Shown: positions 1 to 12,624, numbered from the stretch's first letter. The stretch: 64,000 nt of DNA from Isoetes taiwanensis (GCA_021234155.1 JAJEKV010000523.1:32368-96367); one strand, 5' to 3'. Notes: generated from the letters alone by a model not told the origin. A program made the numbers and translations.

Positions 1-921
1 TTAAATTCACACAACTTATCAATTGATGCATTTATTGTTTTCCTTGACATATCAAATGCAGAAGATAGCTATGAAGAGGTTCTTGGACTTAGCAGCTCCA
101 TTCAAGCTCTTTTGTGCTACAGCATACGTAGTAGAATACACCAATATGCATTTAATGCAACCCTAAGCTGGAAGTTGTAATTAACTACAAACTTGAGAGT
201 TTATGCTAAGAATGTTGTTCCTTAATTGTTTCCAAAGTTTAAAAATTTCTCATCCATATTTGAAGTCTGTCTTTGGGAAGGCAAATATTACTTTAGCAAA
301 ACACTAACATTACACATCTAAAAACTTTTTTCCTATAGATTTGCTCAACATAGATGTACTAAAAGATGTGAAAAGCACTACCAATTTGTTGTAAGGTGTT
401 TGATGCATATTTATCTTCCTCATTAAAAAAAGGTGTTTTATGCATATGTATCCTCCTACTAAATCATCTGTGCTATAAGCTCATAAAATGAACGGTGGGT
501 CCACTTGAATTCATCTCCCATGTCAATTAAAGAATTTATATTCTATATCAGTTCAATGTATTATTCAATAGCATTTAGTTGCCTTTGCTTTTAAAAGACA
601 ATTTGATATGCATATGCTTAGAGAATCTAATGCTTGGCATCGAAAATAGACACTTTTGTGTCCATTGATGCAAGAACATGCTTAGAAATTCATGAATCGC
701 CTAGCTAGAATACCAATATGCTTACTCACATGCAATGAATTGAGTCATGTACTGTTAAGTTTATGGGTAAGCTTATAGTTGATGAGAGCTGTCTAATGTG
801 TAATGTTGCAGGTTGAAACTAGGTTGCAACTATGCTGAAGAATAAATCTATCTGAGATACTAGGTTTTGTAGAATTATTGAAGATGCTAGTATTGAAAGT
901 CATAGGGGCATGAATTCAAGT
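1..921. other. Anonymous AT-rich sequence upstream of the copia element
   Basis: No ORF with recognisable homology, no tRNA and no clear repeat is visible. The last bases before the copia LTR (a GAAT-CAAG run) resemble the bases just before the 3' LTR. This leaves the exact LTR edge slightly uncertain, and no convincing target-site duplication was found. Confidence 0.6.
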
Positions 922-1502
922 TGCAAGATTGGCATGAAGCCTTGTTCAACTTACAACACTTGTTCAAGATTGATCTTGACTATTTACATGTTAAATATGT
1001 TAGATATTATTTGTTAATGGTCAATGGTCGAGAAAGGCTAATATTATCATCTAAGCATGTGGGATATTAGTGCCTGATGAAGATCCAAGATTAGCAGTCG
1101 AATTCGGTGCCGATCCATTCCTAAACCGTCGGAGCACTGGTATAGAAGATTGAAGAAGATGAAGAATTATTATTCGGGTGCATTGGATTGCTCTAGGGGT
1201 CCGGTTGGAGCTCGAAGACACCAGTCAAACATGCTACAATATTATGGTCAATACCGTAGCTACAGTGAAATGCTACAGTATTGATCGATTAAAACTAATG
1301 GTTCAAATAAATATTGCTATAGATAATGAGTTTGTTTGAATATGTTGGTTGGATTTGAATTGATAAATCAAGCTTGAGATTAGTGACCATATCTTGGCTT
1401 TCAAGCTTGAAAAATTTGTGAGCAAATAAAGCATTATCTCTAAGGTGTTGTTGTGCTAGGCATAAATTGCAAGGTTGCAAGTTCTAGGTTGGAAAACTAA
1501 CA
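922..1502 (+). repeat. 5' LTR of the copia element
   Basis: Begins TGCAAG and ends CTAACA, giving the TG...CA ends usual for LTRs. It matches 5275-5855 along its full length with no length difference and about nine substitutions counted by eye. Confidence 0.88.
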
Positions 1503-1503
1503 G

Positions 1504-1515
1504 TGGTATCAGAGC
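1504..1515 (+). promoter_or_regulatory. Primer-binding site (initiator tRNA-Met type)
   Basis: TGGTATCAGAGC lies one base after the 5' LTR. This is the classic plant retrotransposon PBS that pairs with the 3' end of initiator tRNA-Met to start minus-strand synthesis. Confidence 0.92.
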
Positions 1516-1522
1516 TATAGTT

Positions 1523-2486
1523 ATGTCTAGCAGGTTTGGAGCAAGTCTATTGAATCAGATAGAGGTCTACAAAGGTGGACCTGGGTTCCAAGTTTGGAAG
1601 GATGCCATGATTCATCTCTTAGGGGTTGAAGACCTTTGGAAACTAGTAGATCCCAGCAGCAGTTTGGCTGTAAGTACAGGTGGCTTGGTCAGGACTGCCT
1701 CAGCAGGTTCTGTTGCAGGAGGAGCTGATCAATCTTCACCTGGGGATGCGGGATGCTGGAGTTGGAAGTACAGGTGATACTACACATGGTAGCAGTACAA
1801 GAAAGTCTGTGCACGCAAAAATCAAAGAGGCACAAGGGATTATTTCCTGCAAGGTTAGTCCTACTATCAGATTGAAACTTAGATCTCTTAGTCCAAAGGA
1901 TATGTGGAAATTTTTGTTAAGTCACTATGAAGAAAAAACATCTTCACAATTGGATTTATTAGAGAATGAATTGAGAAATCTGAAGCTTAGGGAAGATGAG
2001 GATGTGACTGAGTACTTTAATAAATTTGACAATATGATAGCAGATTTGGCAGGACCTGGCACAATAATTTCTGAAAGGAGTCAAGTCCTTCAGATTTCAA
2101 GGGCTATTAGTGAGAATGAAAACTTATCCCTGTTTGTTAGAAATACATGTAGATCAAAGGAAGAGGCTGAAAATCTTCTCAGAACTGAATGGGAACAAAA
2201 GAAGATTTTGAGGCAGAGTCAAGAAAATCCTGAAGTCCTGCTTGTTAAGAAAAAAGGAAATATTACTTGCTATCATTGTCATGAACAAGGTCATTATAAG
2301 AGTGAATGTCCAAAACTGAAAAAAGAAAAAGAATTTAATTGTTTTACTTGTAGAGGGAGGGGTCATATGGCAGCCAAATGTCCTATTCCAAAGAATTTTG
2401 GGAGAGGAAAAGAAAGGGGAGGAAGTTCTGGCAGGGGTCGAGGCAAAAAGTATGGAGAGGACATATTTGGCCCAAGAAATTGTTGA
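1523..2486 (+). pseudogene. gag: copia gag polyprotein segment, frameshifted near its N-terminus
   Basis: Encodes the capsid/nucleocapsid part of the polyprotein, which packages element RNA into cytoplasmic virus-like particles. The start MSSRFGAS is followed by a VWKDAM motif typical of copia gag. The frame then shifts between about 1700 and 1780 into a longer frame with a UBN2-like helical region (LRSLSPKDMWKFL, LRNLKLREDEDV, NKFDNMIADL). Two CCHC zinc knuckles follow: CYHCHEQGHYKSEC near 2270 and CFTCRGRGHMAAKC near 2340. A basic Gly/Arg-rich stretch leads to a stop at 2486. In an intact element gag would read on into protease; here a frameshift separates them. Identity is secure from the paired zinc knuckles and the position behind the PBS. 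Confidence 0.88.
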
Positions 2487-2489
2487 AAA

Positions 2490-3750
2490 GGACAAAGCTG
2501 ATATTGGTAATGATGAAGAGGTAACCAATACTTTTGCTATTGTTCATGAAAATTATGGTGCTGACCAAAATGATCTTCTTGTAGTTGATTCTGGAGCTGA
2601 AAGATCAGTTGTGAAATCAGCTGGGTTGCTCAGAAAGTCTCTACAGCAAGCTCTAGAAAAATTCAAGTTGGCAATGGGGCTCTAACTGAAATACAAGGCA
2701 AAGGATTGTTGCAACTTGAAGACTTGATGGAAATATTGTAAATATTGAAGATGTGCTTTGTATGCCAGTAATTATTAAAAATCTGATTTCTGTAAGTCAG
2801 CTTGTTGACTTAGGATATCGAGTCAATTTTGACTCAAAAGAATGTAATGTGTTCTTGAATGAAAAGTTAAAGTTTCGAGCAAAAAGGGTTGGAAATCTTT
2901 TTCAGATGAATAGACTTGTACCAAGCAATATAAATCTTGTGCAAGAAATAAATCTGGAGTTGTGGCACAATAGATTAGCACATTCTCACTTCAATAATGT
3001 AAGAACTTTACACAAACTTGGTGTCATAGAGTGCAAAGATGAAACAAAGGAGGATCCAATATGTGAAGGATGTGCAGTTGGGAAGTTAAACAGATTACCT
3101 TTTAAGAAAAGAGAATCTAAAGCAAATCAAGTACTAGAACTTATTCATACAGATCTTTGTGGTCCTTTAAATGTAAGAAGCAGAACAAATCACAGATATT
3201 TCATCACATTTATTGATGATTATAGTAGAAAATGCAAGGTTTATTATTTAACAAGAAAATCTCAAGCATTACAAGCATTCAAGCAATTTGCTGCAGAAAT
3301 GGAAAGGGAAACTAGGAAAAAGGTTAAATGTTTGAGGTCTGATAGAGGAGAATATTTATCTGAAAAATTCAGAACTTTTTGTATTGCTAGCAAAATGGAG
3401 TGGCTGAGAGAAGAAATAGAACTGTGATGGATGCAATAAGGGCAATGTTAAAACACAGTGGTTTACCAAGAAATCTATGGGAAGAAGCTCTGAGAACTGC
3501 TGTTAGAATTCAAAATATGTTACCATCTGCAAGTCTTAAAGGTAAGATACCAAATTTAGTTTGGGATCCTCATACAAAGCTAGATTTTGAATTGTTCAAA
3601 TCGTATGGCTGTTTGTGTTATGTTCATAAACCAGTAGAATTAAGGAAAAAATTGGATGACAAGGCAGAAGTTGGATTTCTAGTTGGCTATGTACAGGGTT
3701 CTAATTCTAGAAAAGCAAACTATTGTTATCAGCAGGGATGTCATTTTTAA
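2490..3750 (+). pseudogene. copia protease and integrase segment, with frameshifts and a core deletion
   Basis: The aspartic protease signature LLVVDSGAERSVV lies near 2575-2610. The frame is then lost around 2685 and regained at 2753. The pre-integrase zinc domain shows the HHCC pattern: LWHNRLAHSHF, then CEGC. The catalytic core shows the first Asp in HTDLCGP (about 3150) and the second in RSDRGEY (about 3340). The text then jumps from FCIAS to GVAERRNRTVMDA, so the stretch that normally holds the TPYTPQQ-like motif is deleted. The third acidic residue (in AERRNR) is present but in another frame. The later WEEALRTAVRIQN and GYGCLCYV-like motifs are normal for copia integrase. The enzyme would insert cDNA into chromosomes; this copy is not functional as read. 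Confidence 0.9.
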
Positions 3751-4099
3751 TGAGAAGATACTCTATAAGGATAGACATAAATAGGAGACTCAAATAAAAG
3801 AGCAAACACCAATAATAGCCAGACCTGAACCAGACTTAGACATTGATGAGAATGGAGAAAATATTAATGAGGTTGTTCCCACTAATATAGACACTAATGT
3901 GGGCACTGAAAATACAGAGAAAACAACTGAGCCAACATTACCAGCTGCAGAAAATATAGATGAAGACAAAAGGACTGAGGAGGTGCCTGTTAAAAGGAGA
4001 AAAACTCAGGAAGAAAAACTAGTTGAGGAAGCAAAGCTGGGGGAAATACCATATGGCAGGAATGAACAACTGCAGGAGAATTGAGAAATAAAAGGAACC

Positions 4100-5270
4100 T
4101 GATTTTGAGCAGATCATGGCAATTCTTGAAGATGAACTGATACCATCTTGTGTTGAAGAGGTTAAAGAAAGTGTAAACAAAGACAAGTGGCTAGATGCTA
4201 TGAAAGATGAATTAAAATCCTTTGAGGAAACTGGGACTTATGATCTAGTCAAATTAAATACAGAAAAAAACATTATTGGAAGCATGTGGGTCTTCAGGAT
4301 CAAAGAAAATTCTGATGGCACAAAGAAATACAAAGCAAGGCTAATTGCACAGGGATTTACTCAAAAGAAAGGTAGAGACTATGAGGAAACATATTCTCCA
4401 ATTGTAAAATGCACAAGTATTAGAGTTCTTTTGGCAATGGCAAATGCATTGGACTTGGAACTACATCACGTGGATGTGAAAACCGCTTTCTTGAATGCCA
4501 CACTTGAGGAGGAGGCTTATATGAAACAAGCTCCAGTATTTGAGGTTGGTAAAAATATGGTATGGAAATTAAAAAGAGCTGTGTATGGTTTAAAACAATC
4601 ACCAAGAGAATGGTATCTTTGCATGAATCATTTCTTGACAGAACATGGATTTGAGAAATTTAGAAATGATGGCAACCTATATAGATTTCAAATTGGTGAA
4701 GAATTTTGCATCATTGCACTTTATGTGGATGATTGCATTATGGTTGCAAATTCCTTAAATGTTCTCAATGACTGCAAAAAAATATTGAGGTCTCGGTTTC
4801 AAATGACAGACCTAGGGGAATTAAAATAATTTCTAGGGATAGATGTGATCAGAGATAGAAAGAAAAAAATGTTAAAATTACATCAATGCAAGCATGTTGA
4901 AAACATGCTAAAAAGATTCAGCATGGAAAATGCAAATCCTGTCAAAATTCCAATGTTGTCAGGTCACAGATTAACTGATAACCAAACTCAAACTGAGGAG
5001 GAGATTGCTGCTATGGAATTGGTACCTTACAGAGCTCTGGTTGGTTGTTTGTTATATTTAGCAAACAAGACAAGACCCGATGAAGCTTATGCAGTAAATA
5101 TTATAAGCAGGAGGTGTCACAATCCTACTAAAGAACATTGGGAAGCTGGAAAAAGAATACTCAGGTATTTGAAGGGGACTCAAAATCAAGGAATTTGTTA
5201 TTCCACTGACAATCTGCAATTACTGGCATATAGTGATGCTGACTGGGGTGGAGATTTAGAATGCAGAATC
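4100..5270 (+). pseudogene. copia reverse transcriptase with truncated RNase H
   Basis: RNA-dependent DNA polymerase of the RVT_2 type. Visible motifs in order: MWVFRIKENSDGTKKYKARLIAQGF, written here as MWVFRIK, then YKARLIAQGFTQ, ETYSPIVK, HHVDVKTAFLNA, VWKLKRAVYGLKQSPREWY and the catalytic YVDDCIMVA near 4730. An in-frame TAA at about 4827 splits DLGELK from FLGID. After the stop the frame continues through LVGCLLYLANKTRPD into the start of RNase H, LLAYSDADWGGDLE. At about 5262 it runs straight into LTR sequence, so the rest of RNase H and the polypurine tract are gone. The element therefore lacks the parts needed for second-strand synthesis. Confidence 0.93.
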
Positions 5271-5274
5271 AAGT

Positions 5275-5855
5275 TGCAAGGTTGGCATGAAGCCTTGTTC
5301 CACTTACAACACTTGTTCAAGATTGATCTTGACTATTTACATGTTAAATATGTTAGATATTATTTGTTAATGGTCAATGGTCGAGAAAGGCTAATATTAT
5401 CATCTAAGCATGTGGGATATTAGTGCCCGATGAAGATCCAAGATTAGCAGTCGAATTCGGTGCCGATCCATTCCTAAACCGTCGGAGCACTGGTATAGAA
5501 GATTGAAGAAGATGAAGAATTATTATTCGGGTGCATTGGATTGCTCTAGAGGTCCGGTTGGAGCTCGAAGACACTAGTCAAACATGCTACAGTATTATGG
5601 TCAATACCGTAGCTACAGTGAAATGCTACAGTATTGATCGATTAAAACTAATGGTTCAAATAACTATTGCTATAGATAATGAGTTTGTTTGAATATGTTG
5701 GTTGGATTTGAATTGATAAATCAAGCTTGAGATTAGTGACCATATCTTGGCTTTCAAGCTTGAAAATTTTGTGAGCAAATAAAGCATTATCTCTAAGGTG
5801 TTGTTGTGCTAGGCATAAATTGCAAGGTTGCAAGTTCTAAGTTGGAAAACTAACA
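5275..5855 (+). repeat. 3' LTR of the copia element
   Basis: Matches the 5' LTR over 581 bp with the same termini (TGCAAG...CTAACA). It is joined directly to truncated RNase H sequence on its left. Confidence 0.88.
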
Positions 5856-6600
5856 TGTACATAGTGTGCAGATGGTCAGAAGTTCAACAGATCTTCTTCT
5901 TGAGAACTCTTGCAGTTACTAATGCCTCCTTTTTGAAACATGTCAAAGTTGGAGGTGGTGGAATTAAGTCTGATTTGTTCCATACTCATAAAGAGAAACT
6001 TTCAAATTAAACTATATAAAAGTGCACAATAGACCAGTGCAGCTCAACTCATTGCCACATCGTAAACTGCTAGCTTACCTAGCTGGCAGCCACTTTGTTT
6101 GCATACAATTGAAGTGCTTGCTTTGCCCAAGCCATTTGTCGTGCCTTTCAGCAATGAAGGTCATACTGCAAGCTTCAGTTTAAAAAATTGATCTACTTTC
6201 TGTCAAAGAACAGTTGCTATAGATTATTGGCTTCTAACTTAGCATTAGGACTAGCATTAGTATAATAAAAGTATACCTCTTCAATTATTCGGAAAGCCTC
6301 AAGGATGGATCTGCTATGTCGATCTGCTTTGATAATGGCTCCTATTTCTAAAGAACCATGACTATAAAAATTAGAATAACAGTTCCTAAAACAGAAAATA
6401 GTTTTTATATAAGCCAGCAGTTTCTACTATCCTTTCATCTAGCTAACACATCAGATTCTGTTGCTTCTATCGACGAAAGTGCTTGGCACTTTATGCTCAA
6501 TTATAACATTCCAATAAACAAAAGCAACCTTGCATTCCATATGTATGTCCTTGCAGTCAGTCATTGCTTCATTTTGACTCTACTAGATAACTCTTATGCA
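5856..6600. other. No gene recognised
   Basis: AT-rich intergenic sequence. Short ORFs here have no recognisable domain and no codon pattern that would support them. Confidence 0.5.
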
Positions 6601-6797
6601 TGTTACTGACACGTGGAAGCGTGTGCAGGCTATTTGATAGTGTGTATATAGTTATCTTGTATTGTCATCTTGTTATCTGTATACATGGTTTTCATATATA
6701 TATAGCCTCGTGGAAAGCAAGTACTTATTCTGTGTACTCTGATGGTTTATGGAATATGAATCGAAGTTTTTGAGACTAAAAGTTTTGGTTCATAACA
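6601..6797 (+). mobile_element. Possible solo LTR or small LTR-element remnant
   Basis: A segment of about 197 bp starts TGTTAC and ends CATAACA, so its ends form a short TGTTA/TAACA inverted pair as in LTRs. Inside are a TATA-like run (TATATATATAG) and a leader-like stretch, resembling the promoter part of a copia LTR. No matching target-site duplication is visible and there is no second copy in the window, so this is tentative. Confidence 0.3.
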
Positions 6798-8700
6798 ATA
6801 ACTTTCCAATAAACTGCAGTAATCTTAAGTCTCAAGGCATTACCCAATACTCAACATTGGAGTTCTGGTGTATATGCTTGGACAAATGAAGTAATGTGGC
6901 CAAGCTTTTTGGTGGAAAGACTATCTGAGGCCTTCAAGATGGATTTAGCATGCTGCCCCAACAAACCAGTGACTTACCATTTTCTGATAGCTAATTATAC
7001 ATCAAAACAAATACTCATTCAGTATGGCTGAATATAGCCCTTGCAATTCTAATCACTCGAAATTGCCACAAAACAGTCATGAAAATTAGGCATAACAATA
7101 TAAAAGCTAAAGACCTACCTATCCAGCCATTACAATCCTGAAGAGAAGAATACAAAGGCAGAGTAGTGGGAAGAGAGAAGCTGCAAGGGTCAATTCTAAA
7201 ACGCTCATGCTAAAGATCAGGTGAGCCTCAGTTCTAAAAGTAGTGTTCTAATGATCAATGGTTAAAAAAATATTAAGCCTAATGTAAAAAGGAAGAAAGA
7301 AAATAAGTTTTTCAATTGCCTTAAAAAAAAATGGCCTCCAAAAAGCCAAAAACCTTAGGTCATATTCCTATAAGAAAATACAAAAAACATTTTTCACTGC
7401 TAGAAAAACAATCAGTGATAATAGCCCTCAGATCATGAGATATGCCTACAACATATCACCTGAAGATACCAAAACCCACCCTCCTTCTAACGAAGGCAAT
7501 ACAAAACAATTGGCCGCTTTGGGACCTTGAGAAAGATCTTGTGAATATTAGGAAATTTATGCCAGAAATTCATAAACGTAAATAAACTCAAAACATAAAT
7601 TCTTATTGAGGGGGAATTTAAGTAAAGTTGCTTGGCATTTAGGGTTTATATTATCAAAAGATTTGAGGGCAAACTGGTTACAAGAACTCTGAATACTCCC
7701 ATATATCCTGTGCATAATTTAGTCTTTTTCATTACCTAAATATTTTGCTAATCCATAGAGCAGTTGTGAAAGGTTCGTTAAGCAAGCATCTACATATTCC
7801 ACGAATTTATTTCTATATGCTTTTGAATGGCATTTGCCTATATGGGACGCACTTTGTTACGAATATAAAGCTCCCGTTCAATGAAAGACCAATGCCTTAA
7901 TGACCACTTTTATTCTGAATATGGAGTTCCAACAGAAAAGACAGACACATGTGCATCAATGACTTTTTTCCAACCATTTCTGCAATAACTTGATGAAGCA
8001 AAAATAGGTCATTTACTCTTGCGTCACTATCGTCCCTTGACCTTCATTAGAAATCATGTTTACAAAACCTGTAACTTAAATCCACAATACAATGTACAAG
8101 AACAAAAAAGTTTGGTGTTTTTTCTCTGTTAATACCACTATCCCATGCCAGGGAACCACAGAAGCCACAGGCATGGTTGACTCTAAATAAGGCCTCTCAG
8201 CTAGAGATTCTCAATGACATTTGATATTACGTCTTCCATGGCCAGGAATGACATGCATGTTTAACTCAAATATTACCTCTTCAAAAGATTCTCTACCATC
8301 TGATATCACACATTATCCAGAAACCACATGCATGGTTAACTTGGTCTCTTTAGCCATTTCCATTGTGCAGCATCATAAAACAATGAAGGCTTCAAAAAGT
8401 CATTTAATATATATACGCCTTGCTAACTCCTCAGACACTTCGAGTCTTAAAACAATCTGGGAAAAAGAGCAACCAAAAATTAAGTGCAGTTGTCTATACA
8501 TGTCAAATTATAATGGTATACTTTGCCTGAATCCTGAGCAAATGAAATAACAGCGACATGCTGGATCAAATACAATCGTGTTGGGCTGCCATATCCTCCT
8601 TATTGAATTGTAATTGAACATAAGATTCAAATATAAATTATGCGGCCATCATTGTGGATCAGAGCTAGAGTCGGTTGCAAGCTGGAAGTGGAAAAGCAAA
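6798..8700. other. No gene recognised
   Basis: AT-rich sequence with scattered short ORFs (the longest about 109 codons at 8221-8550) that show no domain, zinc finger, signal peptide or homology I can name. It reads as intergenic or old TE sequence. Confidence 0.5.
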
Positions 8701-8710
8701 TAAACTACAT

Positions 8711-8738
8711 GGAATAGAATAGAATAGAATAGAATAGT
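8711..8738 (+). repeat. (GAATA)n microsatellite
   Basis: About five tandem GAATA units, nearly perfect. A simple pentanucleotide repeat of the kind that varies in length between individuals. Confidence 0.85.
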
Positions 8739-11730
8739 ATGCAACAAAAGTATGCTGGTGGGTACAACAAAACACGACCCTGACTTAGATCAGCACCCTG
8801 CACCTACTATTGTATCATAATATTCCACTTGTCATTTATTGGAGTTGTTACATACTTCTATTGACTACCTAATTACCATGTGCTAGTACCAGTAACACCC
8901 TAGCCATACGGGGTGCTATATGAGTGCTGTCAGCATGTGTCTGGACGTCTGCTTTTGTAACCCACCAACATACTTTTGCCCAAATGTAAGATCAAAATAA
9001 GATAAGATGAATTTTTACGTCCACGGGAACCCAACGGGTTATGGGGCTAGAATGTGTTGCAAATTTGTCATACAAAAGTTCAAAGAATATATATTTCCCC
9101 TTTTATCAAAATGATACCCAATCATGCCACCGTGCGAGTAGGAATAGTGCAAGTACGAGAAGGAACTCAACTTCTCTGCACAAGAACTTCTACCATTTAT
9201 AGTACAAATGAACGAACCTGAGAAAAATGAATGAATGAGTTTTGATGGCCTAGCTAGGCCATATCTCGCATAACATTTAGACCAACTTGTGAACAATGGC
9301 ATTCCCATCAATGTCTTGAGCTTTGAAAGCATATTAAAGCTTGAACATGTATCAGACATTGGAGGGTTCCAATTGAAAAACAAAGCTAAAGGTGGCTTCT
9401 TCTCTAATGCCATTTAAACGTCTTCCAGAATGGCCTCAACCCTTCTAGCCCATCTTCTAAACAAAAGAGGAATGGCAACAAGTCCATATCCTTTCCATCA
9501 AACCAAATCCGGCTGCAAATTCATAGAGTTTTATGCATGCCATACCAAACAGAAGCCAATTGCAAACAAAGATTCTTTACTTGACAAATAAATCCTTACC
9601 TCCTTAGAATCTTTCTTCTCAAGATCGAGACTCCTGAGTCTCGAAAGAAAAGGGAGGAGGCTCGAAAGCCTAATAAACAGCGCTCGAGCTTTGCATGTGC
9701 AGGAGACATACAAAATGGGAATAAAATGGGAAAATGAAGGGGTAAACCATTAGAACATGGATTATTTAAAAAAAAAATCTCGAAGTATTAATTAGTGTAG
9801 CTCATAGAATACGATCTCCAAATCATATGAAAAGCATATTGAAAAAAGTATAAAAAATATAGAAGGAATCCCCCCTGTTATTATGCTAGATATTGATCAC
9901 AAGATACATCTTATAATGGTCTGGGTCTTCTTGCCATGAAATGCTTTGAGAAATGCAAATAATCAGGTAAAGGATGTTAAACTTCATTTCTCTCAGTTTT
10001 GGACTACATTTCTCTCAGTTTCAGTGCTTGCCTGGTAGATGAATGTCTGGGCATGATGCCTGACATTGACCTTTATAATTACATGATTGATTTGTTGATT
10101 GTGTTGAATAGAAGATCTTCTTCAAGCAGATAGTCAGCAAAATACAATAGGATGCTCTTGAATGATGTCAAATGCTATGTGGAAGATGCTTTTAGAAGAC
10201 ATGATATAAAGGATGGCGCAGACTTTTTATCCAATTGTTTAAAATTACCCTCTTGTGGGGTTGGAATGCAAGTCCATGCAAAGTGCTTAAAGTGAATCTA
10301 ACTCCACACATCATGCAGTTTAAAGCTTCAGAGAATTTTGCTCCTTCATTTACCTAGCAAAAGGGATTCTTGTGTTGCCTCCTATTCATTGCAAGACATT
10401 TTGCAATTTCAACCTTCCACTATACCTTCCGGTTGTTTGTATTAAACATTGCACTTCTTCCTTGGTATATATTTTGAGTTGCTGAAAATGGTACTAGTCT
10501 ATCCACTCTCAGTTTAAAATGGAGTGTAACTGTAATAATTAAAGTAGCAAGTAGATCAAATCGCATTAGTGATGTGGAGGTCTTTTACCGGGGAGGGGGG
10601 ACTTCAATGTGGGGCCCTTTGTATCATTTAGTCACAAGTTCAATTGTGAACAATAACAAACTTTGAAGTAGAGAAAATATTGCTCCTTTTGCACTGAAAG
10701 AATGACAATTTTAAGATAATGAAGATATGAACCTGATTTATATGGAGTAGTAGCAGTAGTTATCCCATTTAGAACGGATGAGTTAATCTCATGGACACCC
10801 AGGCTCAAAAGCCCACTGGCTACCATTGAATAATGGAAAAAGAAAATGGAGAAAATAAAAGAAAGATTGCCCATCATGATGATGGCCTAGTGGCCCCGTC
10901 ATTTCATTTGATATGGGTCCACCTAGACCGAAAAGCTTGATTGGGTGGCTAGTCAATGGAAAAAGTTGAGGGTTTGAGATCTCAAAGGAAAAATGAGCTC
11001 AATATATAGTGGGAATCCCATGTTCTTTATGAACAATGCTTCTTGGGTGTGTTTTTTATTAAGGTACTCAACTTTTTATGTGGGCTTGTCTTTGGTTGGT
11101 CTTTGGACCGATCAAGTGAAATTTTTTTTCGCTCGTCATAGCACTTCACCCGCCATTTCCTCCTCGGGCAAATTGCTGGTCGATCCGGCCTGTGAAATTG
11201 CCACTTCAGCAATCCGCGCGGGTTGTTGATCCGTGCTTCTTGATGCGAGGTGATGACGCCATGTTCGGGCAAGCAATTTGAAAGTAAATTTGGCGGTTTT
11301 GAAGTTCTTTGAGTATAAATACCATGAATTTCTTTTGTCGCTAGATTTCTCCAATTTCGCCTATGGCGGAATGGAGAGAAGCTTTTCGTGCATCCGGTGC
11401 AAGAATCAAGTTAATTTTGATGTTGCAAAACCGCTATCTAGCCTCAAGTTTTCCAGTCGAGTCGAAATTTTTTTGGCGGTTGTTCTAATTTTTTTTTAAT
11501 TGAAGTCGGTATATGTATATTAAAGTATAAGTAAAAAAAGTACATGGAAAAAACTTTTTACAGGGAAGTTTAACCCGAAAAAAGATAGGAGGGCAAGAAT
11601 CCCTCCTATCTATTAAAAGTCAAGAACTATTTGAGGAATATAGAAAGCTATAAGTCTATAAATAGTTACTGTGTAAGATATTTTTATGCATCCGATAAGG
11701 GTTCTCTGTTTAGAAGCTCGATCTCAGGTT
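8739..11730. other. Intergenic, no gene supported
   Basis: Mostly AT-rich. One 124-codon minus-strand ORF at 9039-9413 has no recognisable domain. Around 10990-11490 the base composition becomes GC-richer, with a TATAAATAC and a pyrimidine-rich stretch, then a poly-T run near 11487-11500. That run might mark the 3' (poly-A) end of the minus-strand LINE that follows. Confidence 0.45.
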
Positions 11731-11734
11731 TAGA

Positions 11735-12034
11735 TTAGTAACTTTCCTTCCTTTTTTCCTCGACCTCTGCGGCCGAGGGTACAGAACATACACCAGACGA
11801 AGACTGCGCCGCTACATTGTATCTCCCCTTTGCATCTTTGGCTTCGCAGATCAACTCCCGTCTGATATTGTAATTTTGATCACAGCAGCAGTCGCACAAA
11901 CAAGGTTCTTCATGATCAAGTGTACTGGGTGAGCCAAAGAGCTTGGTCCACTTCCTATTTGCCTCCAGATTTATTTTCTTCCACTTAATTCTCCTCATCA
12001 TCACGAACATTAATCCTGCATATAAAAAGCCCAT
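11735..12034 (-). pseudogene. Coding-like ORF at the LINE 3' end
   Basis: A 99-codon ORF with a Cys-rich patch (CLCDCCCD) and a charged C-terminus (EVEEKRKES). It follows the zf-RVT domain on the same strand and may be the end of ORF2 or 3' sequence. No independent domain is recognised. Confidence 0.35.
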
Positions 12035-12243
12035 TAGTTTGATAGACTTTCAATAATCCAGTCAACATCATATTTGATCTGCCTTATTATTCCCTAGGGT
12101 TAATAATTTCATAGTTGAAGACAAATTCATTTCTCCCTTTCGGATCCTCCACGGAAGGATGTAGACTCTCCAACATTTGGATTGGTCGGGAGAAAAAATC
12201 CGAGGGAGCTAAGAGAGAGAAGATTATCCCGGATAAGTCGAAG

Positions 12244-12624
12244 CTAGATCGGAATCCATTCGCTTAAAATGCATTTTCTCGAATAAATGGTCCTCATCTT
12301 CACAATTGGCCATACATCGATGCAAAATATCCCAGTCCGCCATATGAAGTCATGTCTCTTTTTGTTTGTGGCGATTGCCTGTGCGGAGTTGCCACATGAA
12401 AGACTTGATTTTAGGATAGATAGGGCTGGACCACATGAAGGTAAGATTCCCGATACATCCGTCTTGGTGCATAGCCATTTCCTATGAATGGTTATTTCTT
12501 GATCCCTCATGAGATACTTATAAGCCTTCCTGACTGTATAATTCAGCAACCCATTGTGATTCCAATTAATTCCATCAATGGACCAAGCACCATAAGTCAA
12601 AGTGGTACAAATGTTATTGTACAA
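12244..12624 (-). pseudogene. LINE zf-RVT (reverse-transcriptase-associated zinc-binding) domain
   Basis: A 126-codon minus-strand ORF with the arrangement YTVRKAYKYLM ... HRKWLC ... LPSCGPALSILKSSLSCGNSAQ ... KRHDF. It fits the zf-RVT region that follows RT in plant LINEs, where spaced Cys/His residues form a zinc-binding fold. It lies in the right place and orientation downstream of RT. Confidence 0.7.

Larger units (their letters stand above)
922..5855 (+). mobile_element. Ty1-copia LTR retrotransposon, structurally complete but coding-defective
   Basis: Two 581-bp direct repeats (922-1502 and 5275-5855) flank gag, protease, integrase and reverse transcriptase in the copia order PR-INT-RT-RH. 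A primer-binding site complementary to initiator tRNA-Met follows the 5' LTR. By eye the LTRs differ at about nine positions, so the insertion looks fairly young. The reading frame is nevertheless broken: a frameshift near the gag start, one between gag and protease, one inside the protease, a deletion in the integrase core, an in-frame TAA in RT, and loss of most of RNase H plus the polypurine tract. The flanking five bases (CAAGT left, TGTAC right) do not match, so no target-site duplication is visible. It could move only in trans, if at all. Confidence 0.93.

Noticed and set aside
9039-9413. 124-codon minus-strand ORF as a gene
   Set aside because: No domain, no supporting context and ordinary AT-rich sequence around it; probably a chance ORF.
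11027-11354. Cluster of overlapping ORFs on both strands
   Set aside because: They overlap in several frames with no recognisable product; a GC-richer non-coding stretch explains them.
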